Origin: an uncultured Acidimicrobiales bacterium
GTDB lineage: Bacteria > Actinomycetota > Acidimicrobiia > Acidimicrobiales > Aldehydirespiratoraceae
Assembly: GCA_905480195.1 (NCBI GenBank)
Contig: CAJQPN010000005.1
Span: 62,001 to 126,000, forward strand
Direction of reading: 5' to 3'
Length of the DNA: 64,000 nucleotides
Below are positions 30,839 through 44,013 of the stretch, piece by piece. The first letter of the stretch is position 1. Each line of letters starts with the position of its first letter. The notes under the pieces were generated by a model that saw only the letters and a list, made by a program, of their open reading frames with translations, did not search any database and was not told the origin of the DNA. The position numbers were made by a program, and so were the translations under genes.

Positions 30839-31904
30839 GGTCGTCGGCCACGATCGCGGCCGGGGATGGTCGACCGGATGGGCGGGGATCGCGCCGGTAA
30901 CGCGCCGGGTCGGCAAAGAAGTCCGACACCACGGCCTGGTCGTAACACGACATCACGACACAACCGTCGAGTCCGTCGGGCCGTTCTGTTCGAGCTCGCC
31001 AGAGCAACGTGGGAATCCCGAGAACAGCGCACTCTTCCTGAATTGAACCGCCGTCGGTCACAACCCACGGGGCCACAGCGCACGCGTCGAGAAATTCGTC
31101 ATGGGGAAGGAGCGGTGCGACATCGGGCCCAGCTGCGAGGACCTCGTCCCAGCGATCTTGTGACTTCAGCGCGCGCTCGGTCGGAGGATGAACGAGAAAA
31201 CGAGTTGGGCCGGATGTGCTCGCCTTGCCGAGGAGTTCGATGAAACCATCGACACGCGAACCTCTGTGCAGATTCTCGACGCGATGGATAGCGATGATGC
31301 CCGGACCCGCCACCTCACGCTCACCAGTCCCTACTGCATGGACCACTGCGTCTATCGCAGTGTTCCCGGGGGTCTGAACGACTTCACCCTTCACACGCAT
31401 CGTTGCGATATTTGCCGAAGCCTCGTCGTTGGGAGGGTAGAGCACCGACGCAAGCCTCATGACCCCGATTCGGCTCAGTTCCTCGGGAAAAGGCTGCAGC
31501 AGATGAAAACTGCGCAGCCCCGACTCCAGATGGGCCACCGGAACACCGGCTCGCCGTGCGAGAAGGCTCGCCAGCAGTGTCGCCGGCGTGTCACCGTGCA
31601 CAAGGCAGATCGGCTGATCGTCATCTCCGAACAGTCGGCGACGCAGCGTCTTGCGACGCTGGAAGAGCAGTTTGGCGATACCTCCTGCCCACCGAACCAC
31701 TTCGGGGATCGTCTCGGCGTCGCGTCCGTTCCCCAATCGAAGTGCTGGCTCCTCGATTGCTAACGGAGCTCGAAATGACCGAGAAAGGCCACCGTGCTGG
31801 CCAACATCGATGATGCGATAGGCAACTCCACGAGCGCTGAGTTCGCGCAGAACAGGAGCCGTCTTGATGTATTCAGCTTTCGTGGCTATCGCAGCATGGA
31901 TCAT
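30804..31904 (-). CDS. UDP-N-acetylglucosamine 2-epimerase-like protein
   Basis: A 366-residue GT-B-fold protein of the non-hydrolysing UDP-GlcNAc 2-epimerase family (WecB/MnaA). Residues matching the active site are Asp in LVHGDTPATLLAS, Glu in AHLESGLRSF, the PFPEELSR pair and His in IAIHRVENLHRGSRV. The product would be UDP-ManNAc or a related sugar. The N-terminus (MIHAAIATKAEYIKTAPVLREL) diverges from typical GTRPE motifs. It overlaps the GT2 gene by four bases (ATGA), so the two form one transcription unit. Confidence 0.85.
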   Translation of the reverse strand: MIHAAIATKAEYIKTAPVLRELSARGVAYRIIDVGQHGGLSRSFRAPLAIEEPALRLGNGRDAETIPEVVRWAGGIAKLLFQRRKTLRRRLFGDDDQPICLVHGDTPATLLASLLARRAGVPVAHLESGLRSFHLLQPFPEELSRIGVMRLASVLYPPNDEASANIATMRVKGEVVQTPGNTAIDAVVHAVGTGEREVAGPGIIAIHRVENLHRGSRVDGFIELLGKASTSGPTRFLVHPPTERALKSQDRWDEVLAAGPDVAPLLPHDEFLDACAVAPWVVTDGGSIQEECAVLGIPTLLWRARTERPDGLDGCVVMSCYDQAVVSDFFADPARYRRDPRPSGRPSPAAIVADDLIGRTQHPPVS

Positions 31905-32836
31905 GTCCGCTGCGCAGGTAGTGAGAGGTAGAGCAGCCGGGTGACCTCGCGCCGCATCTGCGCAATCCGCTCAAGCACCATACCGATCGAGATCATTCCA
32001 AAGCCGAGGAGGTATGCCACTGCGACTGCGATCAAGGTCGGCTGCCGCTCGACCAGACCGGTCTCGATGAAGTCCACCACGATCGGAACGGCAAACGTTG
32101 TTGCGACTGCGACAAAGGCGAGACCAACCAGTGCGAAGGTGAGGAGCGGACGCCAGTCACGAAACAGGCGAAACATCCGCCGAAGAATGCGAAACCCGTC
32201 TCGCCAAGTCCCGAGTTTGGAGTGCGAGCCGGTCGGGCGGCTCGTGTAGGTCGAATCGATTTCGACATGGCGCAGATCGAGACTTGCTGCGTGTGCGTTG
32301 AGATCGGTCTCCACTTCGAAGCCCTGGGTGAGGACCGGGAAGGTTTTGACAAATCGTCGACTCAAGGCCCGGTAGCCACTCAACGTGTCCGTGAGACGAA
32401 GTCGAAAAAGTCGCTGAAAAACAAAGGTCAGCATCTGGTTGCCGAGCGTGTGGCCACCTGGAAATGCGCTGCCGTCCGAAACCCGTCTCGCAACGACCAT
32501 GTCGACACCGTTTTCGAGAACCTCTGCCACCATTGCAGGTGCGGTCGTCGGGTCGTAGGTGGCATCACCGTCGACCATGACGTAACAATCGGCGTCGACA
32601 TCGGCAAGAAGTCGACGAAGGGCACGACCCTTCCCGGGTCGCGGTTCTTCAATGATCCGGGCGCCCGCCGCACGGGCAATCGACGCCGTTTGATCTGTCG
32701 AAGCGTTATCGCAGACGATGATCGCTGCTCCCGGCATCGAACGTTGAAACCCTTCGACCACCTGACGAATCGTGACCGCCTCATCCCGGCATGGGATGAC
32801 GATGGCGACACGGGGAACGGGGTCCACATCAGACAT
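31901..32836 (-). CDS. Family 2 glycosyltransferase, DPM1/GtrB-like
   Basis: A 311-residue membrane-linked glycosyltransferase. The ATG at 32836 (MSDVDPVPRVAIVIPCRDEAVTIRQVV) is preferred; the track extension runs into the rpoC terminator. The GT-A domain has the DNASTDQT nucleotide-binding loop and the DGDATYDP DxD. Two C-terminal helices (LLTFALVGLAFVAVATTFAVPIVV, TLIAVAVAYLLGFGMISIGMVL) resemble polyprenyl-phosphate sugar synthases. Probably it charges or elongates a lipid-linked sugar for the surface polymer made by this group. Confidence 0.88.
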   Translation of the reverse strand: MSDVDPVPRVAIVIPCRDEAVTIRQVVEGFQRSMPGAAIIVCDNASTDQTASIARAAGARIIEEPRPGKGRALRRLLADVDADCYVMVDGDATYDPTTAPAMVAEVLENGVDMVVARRVSDGSAFPGGHTLGNQMLTFVFQRLFRLRLTDTLSGYRALSRRFVKTFPVLTQGFEVETDLNAHAASLDLRHVEIDSTYTSRPTGSHSKLGTWRDGFRILRRMFRLFRDWRPLLTFALVGLAFVAVATTFAVPIVVDFIETGLVERQPTLIAVAVAYLLGFGMISIGMVLERIAQMRREVTRLLYLSLPAQRT

Positions 32837-32901
32837 ACCGTTGGCAACACTACTCGGCTCCTGCGACGGTCCGCCCCGGCCAGATCCACAGCCAAATGCA
32901 A

Positions 32902-32929
32902 AACGGCGGGGCCCAAAGGCCCCGCCGTT
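32902..32929 (-). terminator. Intrinsic terminator after rpoC
   Basis: A perfect 12-bp stem AACGGCGGGGCC/GGCCCCGCCGTT has a four-base loop and is followed on the minus strand by UUGCAUUUGG. It lies 33 bases beyond the rpoC stop and separates rpoBC from the polysaccharide genes. Confidence 0.8.
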
Positions 32930-32962
32930 CACCAGATTGTCCGACCGACTCGGTCGGTCAGC

Positions 32963-35900
32963 TCAGGACTCGCTCCCGGGCAGCGTGATCACGTCAGCGC
33001 CAGCTGCGCTCTGACCAGCGAGCCACTCGGCCAAGTCCTCCTCGTCAGAGGAGTAGTAGGCCGCAGGCTCGTAGTCGGGCGCTTCGGTGCGGATGTTGCG
33101 GTACTCCGCCATACCGGTGCCGGCCGGAATCAACTTACCGATGATGATGTTCTCCTTGAGACCGTGCAACGAGTCGGACTTGGACTCGATGGCGGCTTCG
33201 GTAAGCACCCGTGTGGTTTCCTGGAACGAGGCTGCGGACAGCCACGAATCCGTTGCCAGCGACGCCTTGGTAATCCCCATCAGCATCGGACGACCCTCTG
33301 CAGGTTTGCCACCCTCCTCGACCACCTGACGGTTGGTGTCGGTGAAGAGCTTGCGGTCGACCTGGTAACCAGGCAGGAAATCGGTGTCGCCCGGTTCAGA
33401 GATCAGGATGCGCTTGGTCATCTGACGAACAATCAGCTCGATGTGCTTGTCGTGGATCGACACGCCCTGGTCGCGGTACACCTTCTGCACCTCGTTCACG
33501 AGGTACTCCTGGGTGGCACGCACGCCCTTGATCTCGAGCAATTCCTTCGGGTCACGAGCACCTTCGACGACCGCGTCGCCGGCCCGGACCTCCTGCCCAT
33601 CGGTGACCTCAAGGCGAGTCCCCGAGGGGATCGTGTACTGGTCCTCATCGCCATCATCGGCGACGATCACGATCTCACGACCACGGCCGTCGTCCTCGCC
33701 TACCCGCACCACACCGGAGGTGCGAGCCAAGGTGGCCTTGCCCTTCGGAGTACGGGCCTCGAAGAGTTCAACCACACGAGGCAGACCACCAGCGATGTCC
33801 TGTGCACCGGCGACGCCACCGGTGTGGAAGGTACGCATCGTGAGCTGGGTGCCTGGCTCACCGATCGACTGCGCGGCAATGACACCAACCGCTTCGCCGA
33901 GCTCGATCGTGCCACCGGTAGCGAGCGACATGCCGTAGCTCGCCGACGAGATGCCGAAGGCGGAGTCATCGGTGAGCGGCGAAAGCACACGAACCCGATT
34001 GACACCTTCGTCGTCGCGGAGGGCCTCGAGGTCGTCATCGCCGATCATGGTGCCGCGCTCGATGGTCCGACCATCGCTGAGCTTGACGTCGTCGGCGAGA
34101 ACCCGGCCGAACAGGCGCGACTCGAGATGGGTGCGCTTGTTGGTGGTGTCGGGCGTGACGTCCTCGATCCAGATGCCCGGAACAGGCCCGGTGCGATCGA
34201 AGGGGTCTTCCTCGTTGATGATGAGTTCCTGCGCAACGTCGACGAGTCGACGCGTGAGATAACCAGAGTCGGCGGTACGCAGCGCCGTGTCGACGAGACC
34301 CTTCCGAGCACCAGGCGTGGCGATGAAGTACTCGAGCATCTTCAGCCCTTCACGGAAGTTGCTCTTGATCGGGCGAGGGATCATGTCGCCACGGGGGTTG
34401 GCGACGAGACCACGCATGCCTGCGATCTGGCGCACTTGCATCATGTTTCCTCGAGCACCCGATTCGACCATCATGTTGACAGGGTTGAACTGCTGGCTCT
34501 CGAGGCCTTCCTTCATCCGGTTGGTGACCTCTTCGGTCGCCTCGGACCAGACCTCGACCTCCATCTGCCGACGTTCGCCGTCGGTGATGATGCCGCGGCG
34601 GAACTGCTGCTCGATCTTGTCGGCCTGCTTCTCATGACGGTCGAGGATCTCACCTTTCTCCGTCGGTGTTGCCACATCGTCGATCGAGACCGTGAGGCCC
34701 GACTTCATGGCGAAGTGGAAGCAGAGATCCTTGATTGCATCAAGGCTGATGGCGACCGCTTGCTTGTCGAAGCCACGAGCCAGCGTGTCGACGATTGTGC
34801 CCATCTCCTTCTTGCTGATTTTCTCGTTGACGTACGGGTAGTCGACCGGAAGTGTCTGGTTGAAGAAGACACGGCCCACGGTGGTCGGCTCGTACTGCGC
34901 AGCCTCGCCATTGGCGGGGCTGATCATCAGCTCGGGGATGCGGAACTGGATCGGTGCATGGATGGCAACGTCGCCACGCTCGTATGCGGCGGTCAGTTCG
35001 TTGACATCGCGGAATACACGTCCAGCGCCGGTGGCGTCCTCGACCACGTCAGTGAGGTAGAACGCACCGATGACCATGTCCTGGGTCGGCGTGACCAGTG
35101 GCCTACCGTTGGCGGGGCTGAGCACATTGTTGGCGCTCAGCATGAGCACTCGCGCCTCGGCCTGAGCTTCGGCCGACAGCGGCAGGTGAACCGCCATCTG
35201 GTCGCCGTCGAAGTCCGCGTTGAACGCCGTGCACACCAGTGGGTGAAGGTTGATCGCCTTGCCCTCGACAAGGACCGGCTCGAAGGCCTGGATGCCGAGG
35301 CGGTGCAGCGTGGGGGCGCGGTTGAGAAGCACCGGGTGCTCCTTGATGACGTCCTCGAGCACATCCCATACCTGCGGCCGACGACGCTCAACCATGCGCT
35401 TGGCCGACTTGATGTTCTGGGCGAGCTCAGCATCAACCAAACGCTTCATGACGAAGGGCTTGAAGAGTTCGAGCGCCATGATCTTGGGTAGACCGCACTG
35501 GTGGAACTTCAGGGTCGGGCCGACAACGATGACCGAACGCCCCGAATAGTCGACACGCTTCCCGAGCAGGTTCTGACGGAAGCGACCCTGCTTGCCCTTG
35601 AGCATGTCGGAAAGCGACTTCAGCGGCCGGTTTCCAGGACCGGTTACCGGACGGCCACGACGACCGTTATCGAACAGCGCGTCGACGGCTTCTTGGAGCA
35701 TCCGCTTCTCGTTATTGACGATGATCTCGGGCGCACCGAGATCGAGTAGACGCTTCAGCCGGTTGTTCCGGTTGATGACGCGACGGTACAGATCGTTGAG
35801 ATCAGAGGTCGCAAAGCGGCCACCGTCGAGCTGCACCATCGGACGGAGTTCCGGCGGGATCACCGGAACGACATCGAGGATCATTGCTCGAGGATCGTTG

Positions 35901-36874
35901 ATTCGACGCCCGTACTCATCACGACGGTTAAACGCCGCAACAATCTTGAGGCGCTTGATGGCCTTCTGCTTGCGCTGCGCGCTCAGGCCCTTCTGGCCCT
36001 CCGGCGGATCGATCTGGGTGCGAAGCTTCTGCTCTTCGTCCTCGAAATCGAGGTGCTCGACGAGGCGGGCGATGGCATCAGCACCCATGCCGCCGTCGAA
36101 GTAATCGCCCCAACGATCCTGCAGCTCGCGCCACAGCATCTCGTCTTCGATGATCTGGCGACCGTGCATGGACTTGAACTCGGTCCAGGCGCGATCAAGG
36201 ATCTCCTTCTCGAACTCGAACTGTTCGCGGATCTCGGCCAAGTCCTTGTCGAGCTGCCGGCGAGCGGCCTTCAGTTCGGTTTCTTTGGCGCCTTCCTTCT
36301 CGAGTTCGGCGAGTTCGGCCTCGAGCTCCTCACTGCGACGAGCGAGGTCGAGCTCCATGTCGTTGTCAATCGCCTCGCGCTCACCGATGACGTCGGCTTC
36401 GAGCGACGGCAGATCGGCATCGCGACGCTCGACGTCAACGGAGATCACGAGGTTGGCTGCGAAGTAGATGACCTTCTCGAGCTGCTTGGCCTTGAGTTCT
36501 TCCTTGGGCTCGGTGCCCATGAGTAGATACGCAAGCCACGAGCGGGTGCCACGCAGGTACCAGATGTGAACGGCAGGGGCGGCCAACTCGATGTGGCCCA
36601 TACGTTCGCGCCGGACCTTCGAGCGGGTTACTTCTACACCGCAACGCTCACAGATGATGCCCTTGAAGCGGACCCGCTTGTACTTGCCGCATGAGCATTC
36701 CCAGTCCTTGGTCGGACCGAAGATCTTCTCGCAGAAGAGTCCGTCCTTTTCGGGCTTGAGTGTGCGGTAGTTGATGGTCTCGGGCTTCTTGACCTCACCG
36801 TTAGACCACATGCGGATGGAGTCGGCGGTGGCGAGACCGATCTTCAGGTTTGAGAAGTCGTTTACGTCGAGCAT
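32963..36874 (-). CDS. rpoC: DNA-directed RNA polymerase beta' subunit, lacking the second zinc site
   Basis: A 1303-residue beta' subunit. The first zinc site is intact (CSCGKY...CERC, residues about 60-80). The catalytic Mg loop is [15 protein letters not shown], and the trigger-loop region includes [14 protein letters not shown]. The Zn2 ligands (C814, C888, C895 and C898 in E. coli) are all replaced: REEDCGT is here [10 protein letters not shown], and the C...CxxC stretch before YGxxLATG is [24 protein letters not shown]. The reading frame is continuous. The gene follows rpoB by 28 bases and ends in a strong terminator. Confidence 0.98.
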   Translation of the reverse strand: MLDVNDFSNLKIGLATADSIRMWSNGEVKKPETINYRTLKPEKDGLFCEKIFGPTKDWECSCGKYKRVRFKGIICERCGVEVTRSKVRRERMGHIELAAPAVHIWYLRGTRSWLAYLLMGTEPKEELKAKQLEKVIYFAANLVISVDVERRDADLPSLEADVIGEREAIDNDMELDLARRSEELEAELAELEKEGAKETELKAARRQLDKDLAEIREQFEFEKEILDRAWTEFKSMHGRQIIEDEMLWRELQDRWGDYFDGGMGADAIARLVEHLDFEDEEQKLRTQIDPPEGQKGLSAQRKQKAIKRLKIVAAFNRRDEYGRRINDPRAMILDVVPVIPPELRPMVQLDGGRFATSDLNDLYRRVINRNNRLKRLLDLGAPEIIVNNEKRMLQEAVDALFDNGRRGRPVTGPGNRPLKSLSDMLKGKQGRFRQNLLGKRVDYSGRSVIVVGPTLKFHQCGLPKIMALELFKPFVMKRLVDAELAQNIKSAKRMVERRRPQVWDVLEDVIKEHPVLLNRAPTLHRLGIQAFEPVLVEGKAINLHPLVCTAFNADFDGDQMAVHLPLSAEAQAEARVLMLSANNVLSPANGRPLVTPTQDMVIGAFYLTDVVEDATGAGRVFRDVNELTAAYERGDVAIHAPIQFRIPELMISPANGEAAQYEPTTVGRVFFNQTLPVDYPYVNEKISKKEMGTIVDTLARGFDKQAVAISLDAIKDLCFHFAMKSGLTVSIDDVATPTEKGEILDRHEKQADKIEQQFRRGIITDGERRQMEVEVWSEATEEVTNRMKEGLESQQFNPVNMMVESGARGNMMQVRQIAGMRGLVANPRGDMIPRPIKSNFREGLKMLEYFIATPGARKGLVDTALRTADSGYLTRRLVDVAQELIINEEDPFDRTGPVPGIWIEDVTPDTTNKRTHLESRLFGRVLADDVKLSDGRTIERGTMIGDDDLEALRDDEGVNRVRVLSPLTDDSAFGISSASYGMSLATGGTIELGEAVGVIAAQSIGEPGTQLTMRTFHTGGVAGAQDIAGGLPRVVELFEARTPKGKATLARTSGVVRVGEDDGRGREIVIVADDGDEDQYTIPSGTRLEVTDGQEVRAGDAVVEGARDPKELLEIKGVRATQEYLVNEVQKVYRDQGVSIHDKHIELIVRQMTKRILISEPGDTDFLPGYQVDRKLFTDTNRQVVEEGGKPAEGRPMLMGITKASLATDSWLSAASFQETTRVLTEAAIESKSDSLHGLKENIIIGKLIPAGTGMAEYRNIRTEAPDYEPAAYYSSDEEDLAEWLAGQSAAGADVITLPGSES

Positions 36875-36902
36875 TGGTTACTCCCTCTTCTTCTCTCTGG
36901 CC

Positions 36903-40493
<3,591 letters not shown>

Positions 40494-40620
40494 GAGGACT
40501 CCTGAGGAATCGTGGAAAGGGACGCCAAATGGTCGCCGAAGCGCGTCGAACCGCTCAAGAGTGAGTGGGGAGAAGCGCGACGACGACCACCTTACGGGCC
40601 AGACTAGCCTGCGCCTGCTG

Positions 40621-40649
40621 CATATAACAACTCACAGGCAAGCATGCAA
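40621..40649 (-). promoter_or_regulatory. Candidate promoter for rpoBC
   Basis: TTGCAT and TATATG on the minus strand are separated by exactly 17 bases, about 130 bases upstream of the rpoB GTG. An imperfect repeat, AAGCACC...GGTGCTT, lies just upstream (40648-40676). The 294-base gap between the phosphatase gene and rpoB has no ORF of its own. This suggests rpoBC can be transcribed independently of rplJL. Confidence 0.45.
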
Positions 40650-40787
40650 GCACCCCCTGCATTTTGGCGGTGCTTCGATTGGGGCCCTCAGGACCGCAAC
40701 ACCCGCGCACAGTACGAAACCAGCTCTCACCGGTCAAGGGAATCTGGGATCGGCAACCTGACTGTCACATCCGTTCATGTCGGGTTT

Positions 40788-41792
40788 TCAGGGCTGAGCG
40801 AAACGAAGATGTTCTTGCGCCGAAGCCCGTACCGCAGCGTCGAGACCCAGGTGTTCGAAATAGCCAGGGTGGTCCTTCCATCGGTCACGCATGCCATCGA
40901 GGGTCATGCGCATCACCGGACGGGGCGAACCGAGCATCGCGTCGAGGTCGAACATGTCAGGATCGCGGCCTGCCTTGCTCAACTCGGTCGAGAAGTGCTC
41001 GATCCGCCCCTCTGGCTGATGTTGGGCCGACATTTCGTAATCATCGAGCACGTACGAGTCTGCGACGCCGGCGAGCGCCAACATCGTCATCGCGGTGATG
41101 CCCGTACGATCCTTCCCGGCTGCGCAGTGGAAGAGGATCTTCTCGCCATTGGCCACCGCCTGCACCATCGCCGACAGGTAGTCGGTGAACGACTCGAGCA
41201 TCCGAAGGTAGCCATGGGCCATGTCGACCTTTGTGTAACTCGTGATATCGCCGTCGAGGATGCGTTCGAACAAGCCTTTCGGCATTGCGACCTGGCTCGA
41301 CATCGGCATGTGGACGAGTTCGACGTGGTCGGGCAAACGGTTCGGGTTGTTGTCGACCTCGCTCTGGGTGCGTAGGTCGAACACCTTCGTGACCCCGAGC
41401 ATGCGGATCCGCTCGAGATCAGCGTCGGAGGTCTCGTCGAGGCGAGCGCTGCGGAACACCTGACCCCACCGGGTGTGACCGCCGTCAGCGGTGGGATAGC
41501 CGCCGATGTCACGGAAATTCCGAACACCGTCCATGAACACGAGTCGCTCAGCGGCAACGGTGAAACCGCGCCCTGGGTCGAACAGGTGAACATACGGCCG
41601 TCCAACACGCGAGACGCTGACCTGCCCCGGCCGGTCGGGCTTGCGAACGTCGGTGCCTGCGTCGATTGGATCGTCGGAGACAAAGACCGACACATCCCCT
41701 CCCCCGCGCCAGGTCACCAACAACTCGTTGCCAAGAGGCCAGACGTTCACATGAGAGATGGGCGCAGGGTCGGTGTTCGTCACGGTGAGCAC
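40788..41792 (-). CDS. Tyrosine/serine protein phosphatase-like protein
   Basis: A 334-residue protein of the bacterial tyrosine phosphatase type (PF13350-like). The P-loop is ILFHCAAGKDRTGITAMTML, matching HCx5R with the AAGKDRTG signature. VDGVRNFRDIGGYPTADGGHTRWGQVFRSARL and KVFDLRTQSEVDNNPNRL precede it, as in MptpB- and LipA-type enzymes that act on phosphotyrosine, phosphoserine or phosphoinositides. An N-terminal ~85-residue beta-rich segment is unassigned. The start is GTG. It lies between rplL and rpoB, an uncommon place, so polar co-transcription with ribosomal genes is possible. Confidence 0.85.
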   Translation of the reverse strand: MLTVTNTDPAPISHVNVWPLGNELLVTWRGGGDVSVFVSDDPIDAGTDVRKPDRPGQVSVSRVGRPYVHLFDPGRGFTVAAERLVFMDGVRNFRDIGGYPTADGGHTRWGQVFRSARLDETSDADLERIRMLGVTKVFDLRTQSEVDNNPNRLPDHVELVHMPMSSQVAMPKGLFERILDGDITSYTKVDMAHGYLRMLESFTDYLSAMVQAVANGEKILFHCAAGKDRTGITAMTMLALAGVADSYVLDDYEMSAQHQPEGRIEHFSTELSKAGRDPDMFDLDAMLGSPRPVMRMTLDGMRDRWKDHPGYFEHLGLDAAVRASAQEHLRFAQP

Positions 41793-41801
41793 CCTAGGCG
41801 C

Positions 41802-41833
41802 GACGCAACCGGCCCCGTAGGGCCGGCTGCGTC
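41802..41833 (-). terminator. Terminator or attenuator between rplL and the phosphatase gene
   Basis: GACGCAGCCGGCCC-TACG-GGGCCGGTTGCGTC forms a 14-bp stem in the minus-strand RNA only with a G-U pair, since the plus strand has an A-C mismatch. This supports minus-strand function. No U-tract follows, so partial termination is as likely as full termination. Confidence 0.6.
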
Positions 41834-41873
41834 AGTTCTGAATCACCCCGCTGCGAAGCGCAACAGGTCAGGA

Positions 41874-42254
41874 CTACTGGAGTTCGACGGTGCCGCCAGC
41901 GGCCTCGAGAGCTTCCTTGGCCTTCTCGGCGTCGTCCTTCGAAGCGCCCTCAAGGATCGGCTTCGGCGCGTTGTCGACGAGCTCCTTGGCTTCCTTCAGG
42001 CCGAGGCTGGTGAGGCCACGGACTTCCTTGATCACCTGGATCTTCTTGTCGCCAGCAGCAGTCAGCACGACATCGAAGGAGGACTTCTCCTCAGCCTCGC
42101 CGCCACCGTCGCCACCGGCCGCAGGTGCAGCCATGACCGCAGCCGGGGCTGCAGCGGTGACATCGAAGCGCTCTTCGAATGCCTTCTTCAGTTCGCTCAG
42201 CTCGAGAACGGTCATCGAACCGATCGCGTCGAGAATCTCTTCAGTCGTAGCCAT
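41874..42254 (-). CDS. rplL: 50S ribosomal protein L7/L12
   Basis: A 126-residue stalk protein. The N-terminal dimerisation domain ([31 protein letters not shown]) is followed by an Ala/Gly hinge ([17 protein letters not shown]). The C-terminal factor-binding domain ([72 protein letters not shown]) completes it. It follows rplJ by 2 bases. Confidence 0.98.
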   Translation of the reverse strand: MATTEEILDAIGSMTVLELSELKKAFEERFDVTAAAPAAVMAAPAAGGDGGGEAEEKSSFDVVLTAAGDKKIQVIKEVRGLTSLGLKEAKELVDNAPKPILEGASKDDAEKAKEALEAAGGTVELQ

Positions 42255-42256
42255 GG

Positions 42257-42961
42257 CTACTCCTCCTCTTCAGTGTCGGCGCCGACGGTTTCGCCGGCGT
42301 CGGCGGGTTCTTCGTCACCGGCGGGTTCGTCGGTGTCGGTTGCCTCAGCGGATGCTTCAGCGGGGGTTTCGTCGGCCGGGTGGGCCGAGTCGGATGAATC
42401 AGCGGCAGGCGCTTCACCGGCGCCTCCCTTTTCGATGAGCGCCTGCAGCGCGTACGAGAACTCTCGGGGCACGGCATCGAGCAGACTGAGGAACTCGGCA
42501 AGCGGGGCTTGCAAGAGACCGGCAATCTGGCTGAGCAGGACCTCGCGGGACGGAAGCTCGGCCAACGCCATGATGTCGTCGGCACTCAGAACCACCCCAT
42601 CGAGCACGCCGCCCTTGAGCACGAGCTTGTCGTTGCCCTTGGCGAAGTCTTTCAGTGCCTTGGCCACAGCTGCAGCGTCGCCGGGGGCGCCATCGGCACC
42701 TCCGTTGACGAACGCGATTGCAGTCGGGCCGGTCAGCATTTCGTCGGCGATTTCGATGCCGGCATCGGCTGCCGCAATCCGGACGAGGGTGTTCTTGTAA
42801 ACCTTGTACTCGCTGCCGGCGTCGCGCAGCGCCTTGCGCAGTTCTGCGAGCTGGGGCACGTTCAGCCCGCGATATTCGGTGAGGAGGGCACCGTCTGCTT
42901 CGTCGAGCTTCGTTCGAACCTCGTCAACAACGGCGACCTTGTCTGGTCTCGGGTCTTCCAT
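42257..42961 (-). CDS. rplJ: 50S ribosomal protein L10 with acidic C-terminal tail
   Basis: A 234-residue L10/uL10 stalk-base protein. The ATG at 42961 ([60 protein letters not shown]) has a near-perfect AAGGAGGTGA site. The L12-binding helix region ends near residue 175. About 60 residues of Ala/Glu/Asp-rich sequence follow ([29 protein letters not shown]). Canonical L10 has about 165-175 residues. The track start lies inside the regulatory leader and is rejected. Confidence 0.97.
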   Translation of the reverse strand: MEDPRPDKVAVVDEVRTKLDEADGALLTEYRGLNVPQLAELRKALRDAGSEYKVYKNTLVRIAAADAGIEIADEMLTGPTAIAFVNGGADGAPGDAAAVAKALKDFAKGNDKLVLKGGVLDGVVLSADDIMALAELPSREVLLSQIAGLLQAPLAEFLSLLDAVPREFSYALQALIEKGGAGEAPAADSSDSAHPADETPAEASAEATDTDEPAGDEEPADAGETVGADTEEEE

Positions 42962-43010
42962 CTCACCTCCTTTTTCTTCTGTCGGGTTCCTTTCCGACGG
43001 AAAAGAACGT

Positions 43011-43040
43011 TGGGCGCCCACCGAGTCGGTAAGCGCCCAG
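43011..43040 (-). terminator. Attenuator hairpin in the rplJ leader
   Basis: In the minus-strand RNA UGGGCGC...GCGCCCA, with an inner ACCG/CGGU, forms a stem followed by ACGUUCUUUU. It lies between the L10 leader and the rplJ start. It could act as a conditional terminator controlled by L10 binding. Confidence 0.55.
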
Positions 43041-43070
43041 ACAGCCACCAGAAGGTGGAGATCAGAAGGT

Positions 43071-43140
43071 GCTTTCCTCGTCCGGCGAGCCTGGGCTCAT
43101 TGGTTCTGCAGAAGCAGAGCACCGGAGGTCTTCGGTGAAG
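43071..43140 (-). promoter_or_regulatory. L10 leader (autoregulatory RNA of rplJ-rplL)
   Basis: The minus-strand RNA ACCGAAGACCUCCGGUG...CGCCGGACGAGGA matches the remembered core of the bacterial L10 leader. An outer UCCGG/CCGGA pairing encloses two small hairpins (UUCUGCAGAA and GAGCCCAGGCUC). In other bacteria L10 or the L10-L12 complex binds this kink-turn-containing leader to repress its own operon. It lies in the 232-base gap between rplA and rplJ, with an attenuator-like stem downstream. Confidence 0.7.
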
Positions 43141-43193
43141 CAGAGATCAATTGTGTTGGCAAGGATACGACGGTTGACCAAAAATCGAAACGG

Positions 43194-43895
43194 TCAGGCC
43201 TCCGAAACAGCGATCCCACCGGGGTCGATGCGAACGCCGGGACCCATGGTCGAAGACACGACGACCTTCTTCATGTACTTGCCTTTGGCCGATGCAGGCT
43301 TGGCTCGCTCGAGTTCGGAAACGAGCGCCCGAAGGTTCGCGAGGAGCGCAGATTCATCGAAGCTGACCTTGCCGATCGGCACGTGAACGTTGGCAAACCG
43401 GTCGGTTCGGTACTCAACCATGCCGCCCTTGAATTCGTTGATCGCCTTCACGACGTCAGGGGTCACGGTGCCGGTCTTGGGGTTCGGCATGAGACCGCGC
43501 GGACCGAGGACCCGACCGAGCTTGCCGACCGTGGGCATCATGTCGGGGGTCGCAATAGCGATGTCGAAATCGGTCATGCCGCCCTCGACTTCGGCTGCGA
43601 GATCGTCGGCGCCGACGTGCTCGGCTCCGGCCTCACGAGCTGCCGTGGCGGCCTCACCCTGGGCGAACACCGCAACACGAACGTCCTTACCAGTGCCGGC
43701 CGGGAGCGCGACCGTCCCCCGAATCATCTGATCGGCCTTGCGGGGGTCGACACTCAGGCACACCACGACGTCGATGGTCTCGTCAAACTTCTTCGTTCCG
43801 AGCGACTTCACGATGCCGATGGCTTCGCTGTCGGAGTGCAACCGGTCACGGTCGTACTTGCCAGAATTGTCGGTGTACTGCTTGCTCTTCGCCAT
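43194..43895 (-). CDS. rplA: 50S ribosomal protein L1
   Basis: A 233-residue L1/uL1 stalk protein (MAKSKQYTDNSGKYDRDRLHSDSEAIGIVKSLGTKKFDETIDVVVCLSVDPRKADQMIRGTVALPAGTGKDVRVAVFAQG ... LGRVLGPRGLMPNPKTGTVTPDV). The length is canonical. It regulates the L11-L1 operon in E. coli; here a hairpin separates it from rplK. Confidence 0.98.
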   Translation of the reverse strand: MAKSKQYTDNSGKYDRDRLHSDSEAIGIVKSLGTKKFDETIDVVVCLSVDPRKADQMIRGTVALPAGTGKDVRVAVFAQGEAATAAREAGAEHVGADDLAAEVEGGMTDFDIAIATPDMMPTVGKLGRVLGPRGLMPNPKTGTVTPDVVKAINEFKGGMVEYRTDRFANVHVPIGKVSFDESALLANLRALVSELERAKPASAKGKYMKKVVVSSTMGPGVRIDPGGIAVSEA

Positions 43896-43989
43896 GGTGT
43901 GGCTCCCTCTGTGTTCACGCCGCCCGGTGAGGTCGTCCGATACGAGCGCTGGGCCGACTTGGCCCGAAGTTCTTGTCCTGCCCGCAGCA

Positions 43990-44008
43990 GGGCCTCCGGA
44001 GGAGGCCC
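43990..44008 (-). promoter_or_regulatory. Hairpin between rplK and rplA
   Basis: A perfect 8-bp stem GGGCCTCC/GGAGGCCC with a three-base loop starts just 5 bases beyond the rplK stop, in a 118-base gap that is long for this operon. No U-tract follows. It may attenuate transcription or stabilise the upstream mRNA. Confidence 0.4.
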
Positions 44009-44013
44009 GGGCT

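Noticed and set aside
32222-35491. 1089-codon plus-strand ORF
   Set aside because: It is the antisense of rpoC. Its length comes from GC-rich codon bias on the coding strand, and it has no recognisable domain.
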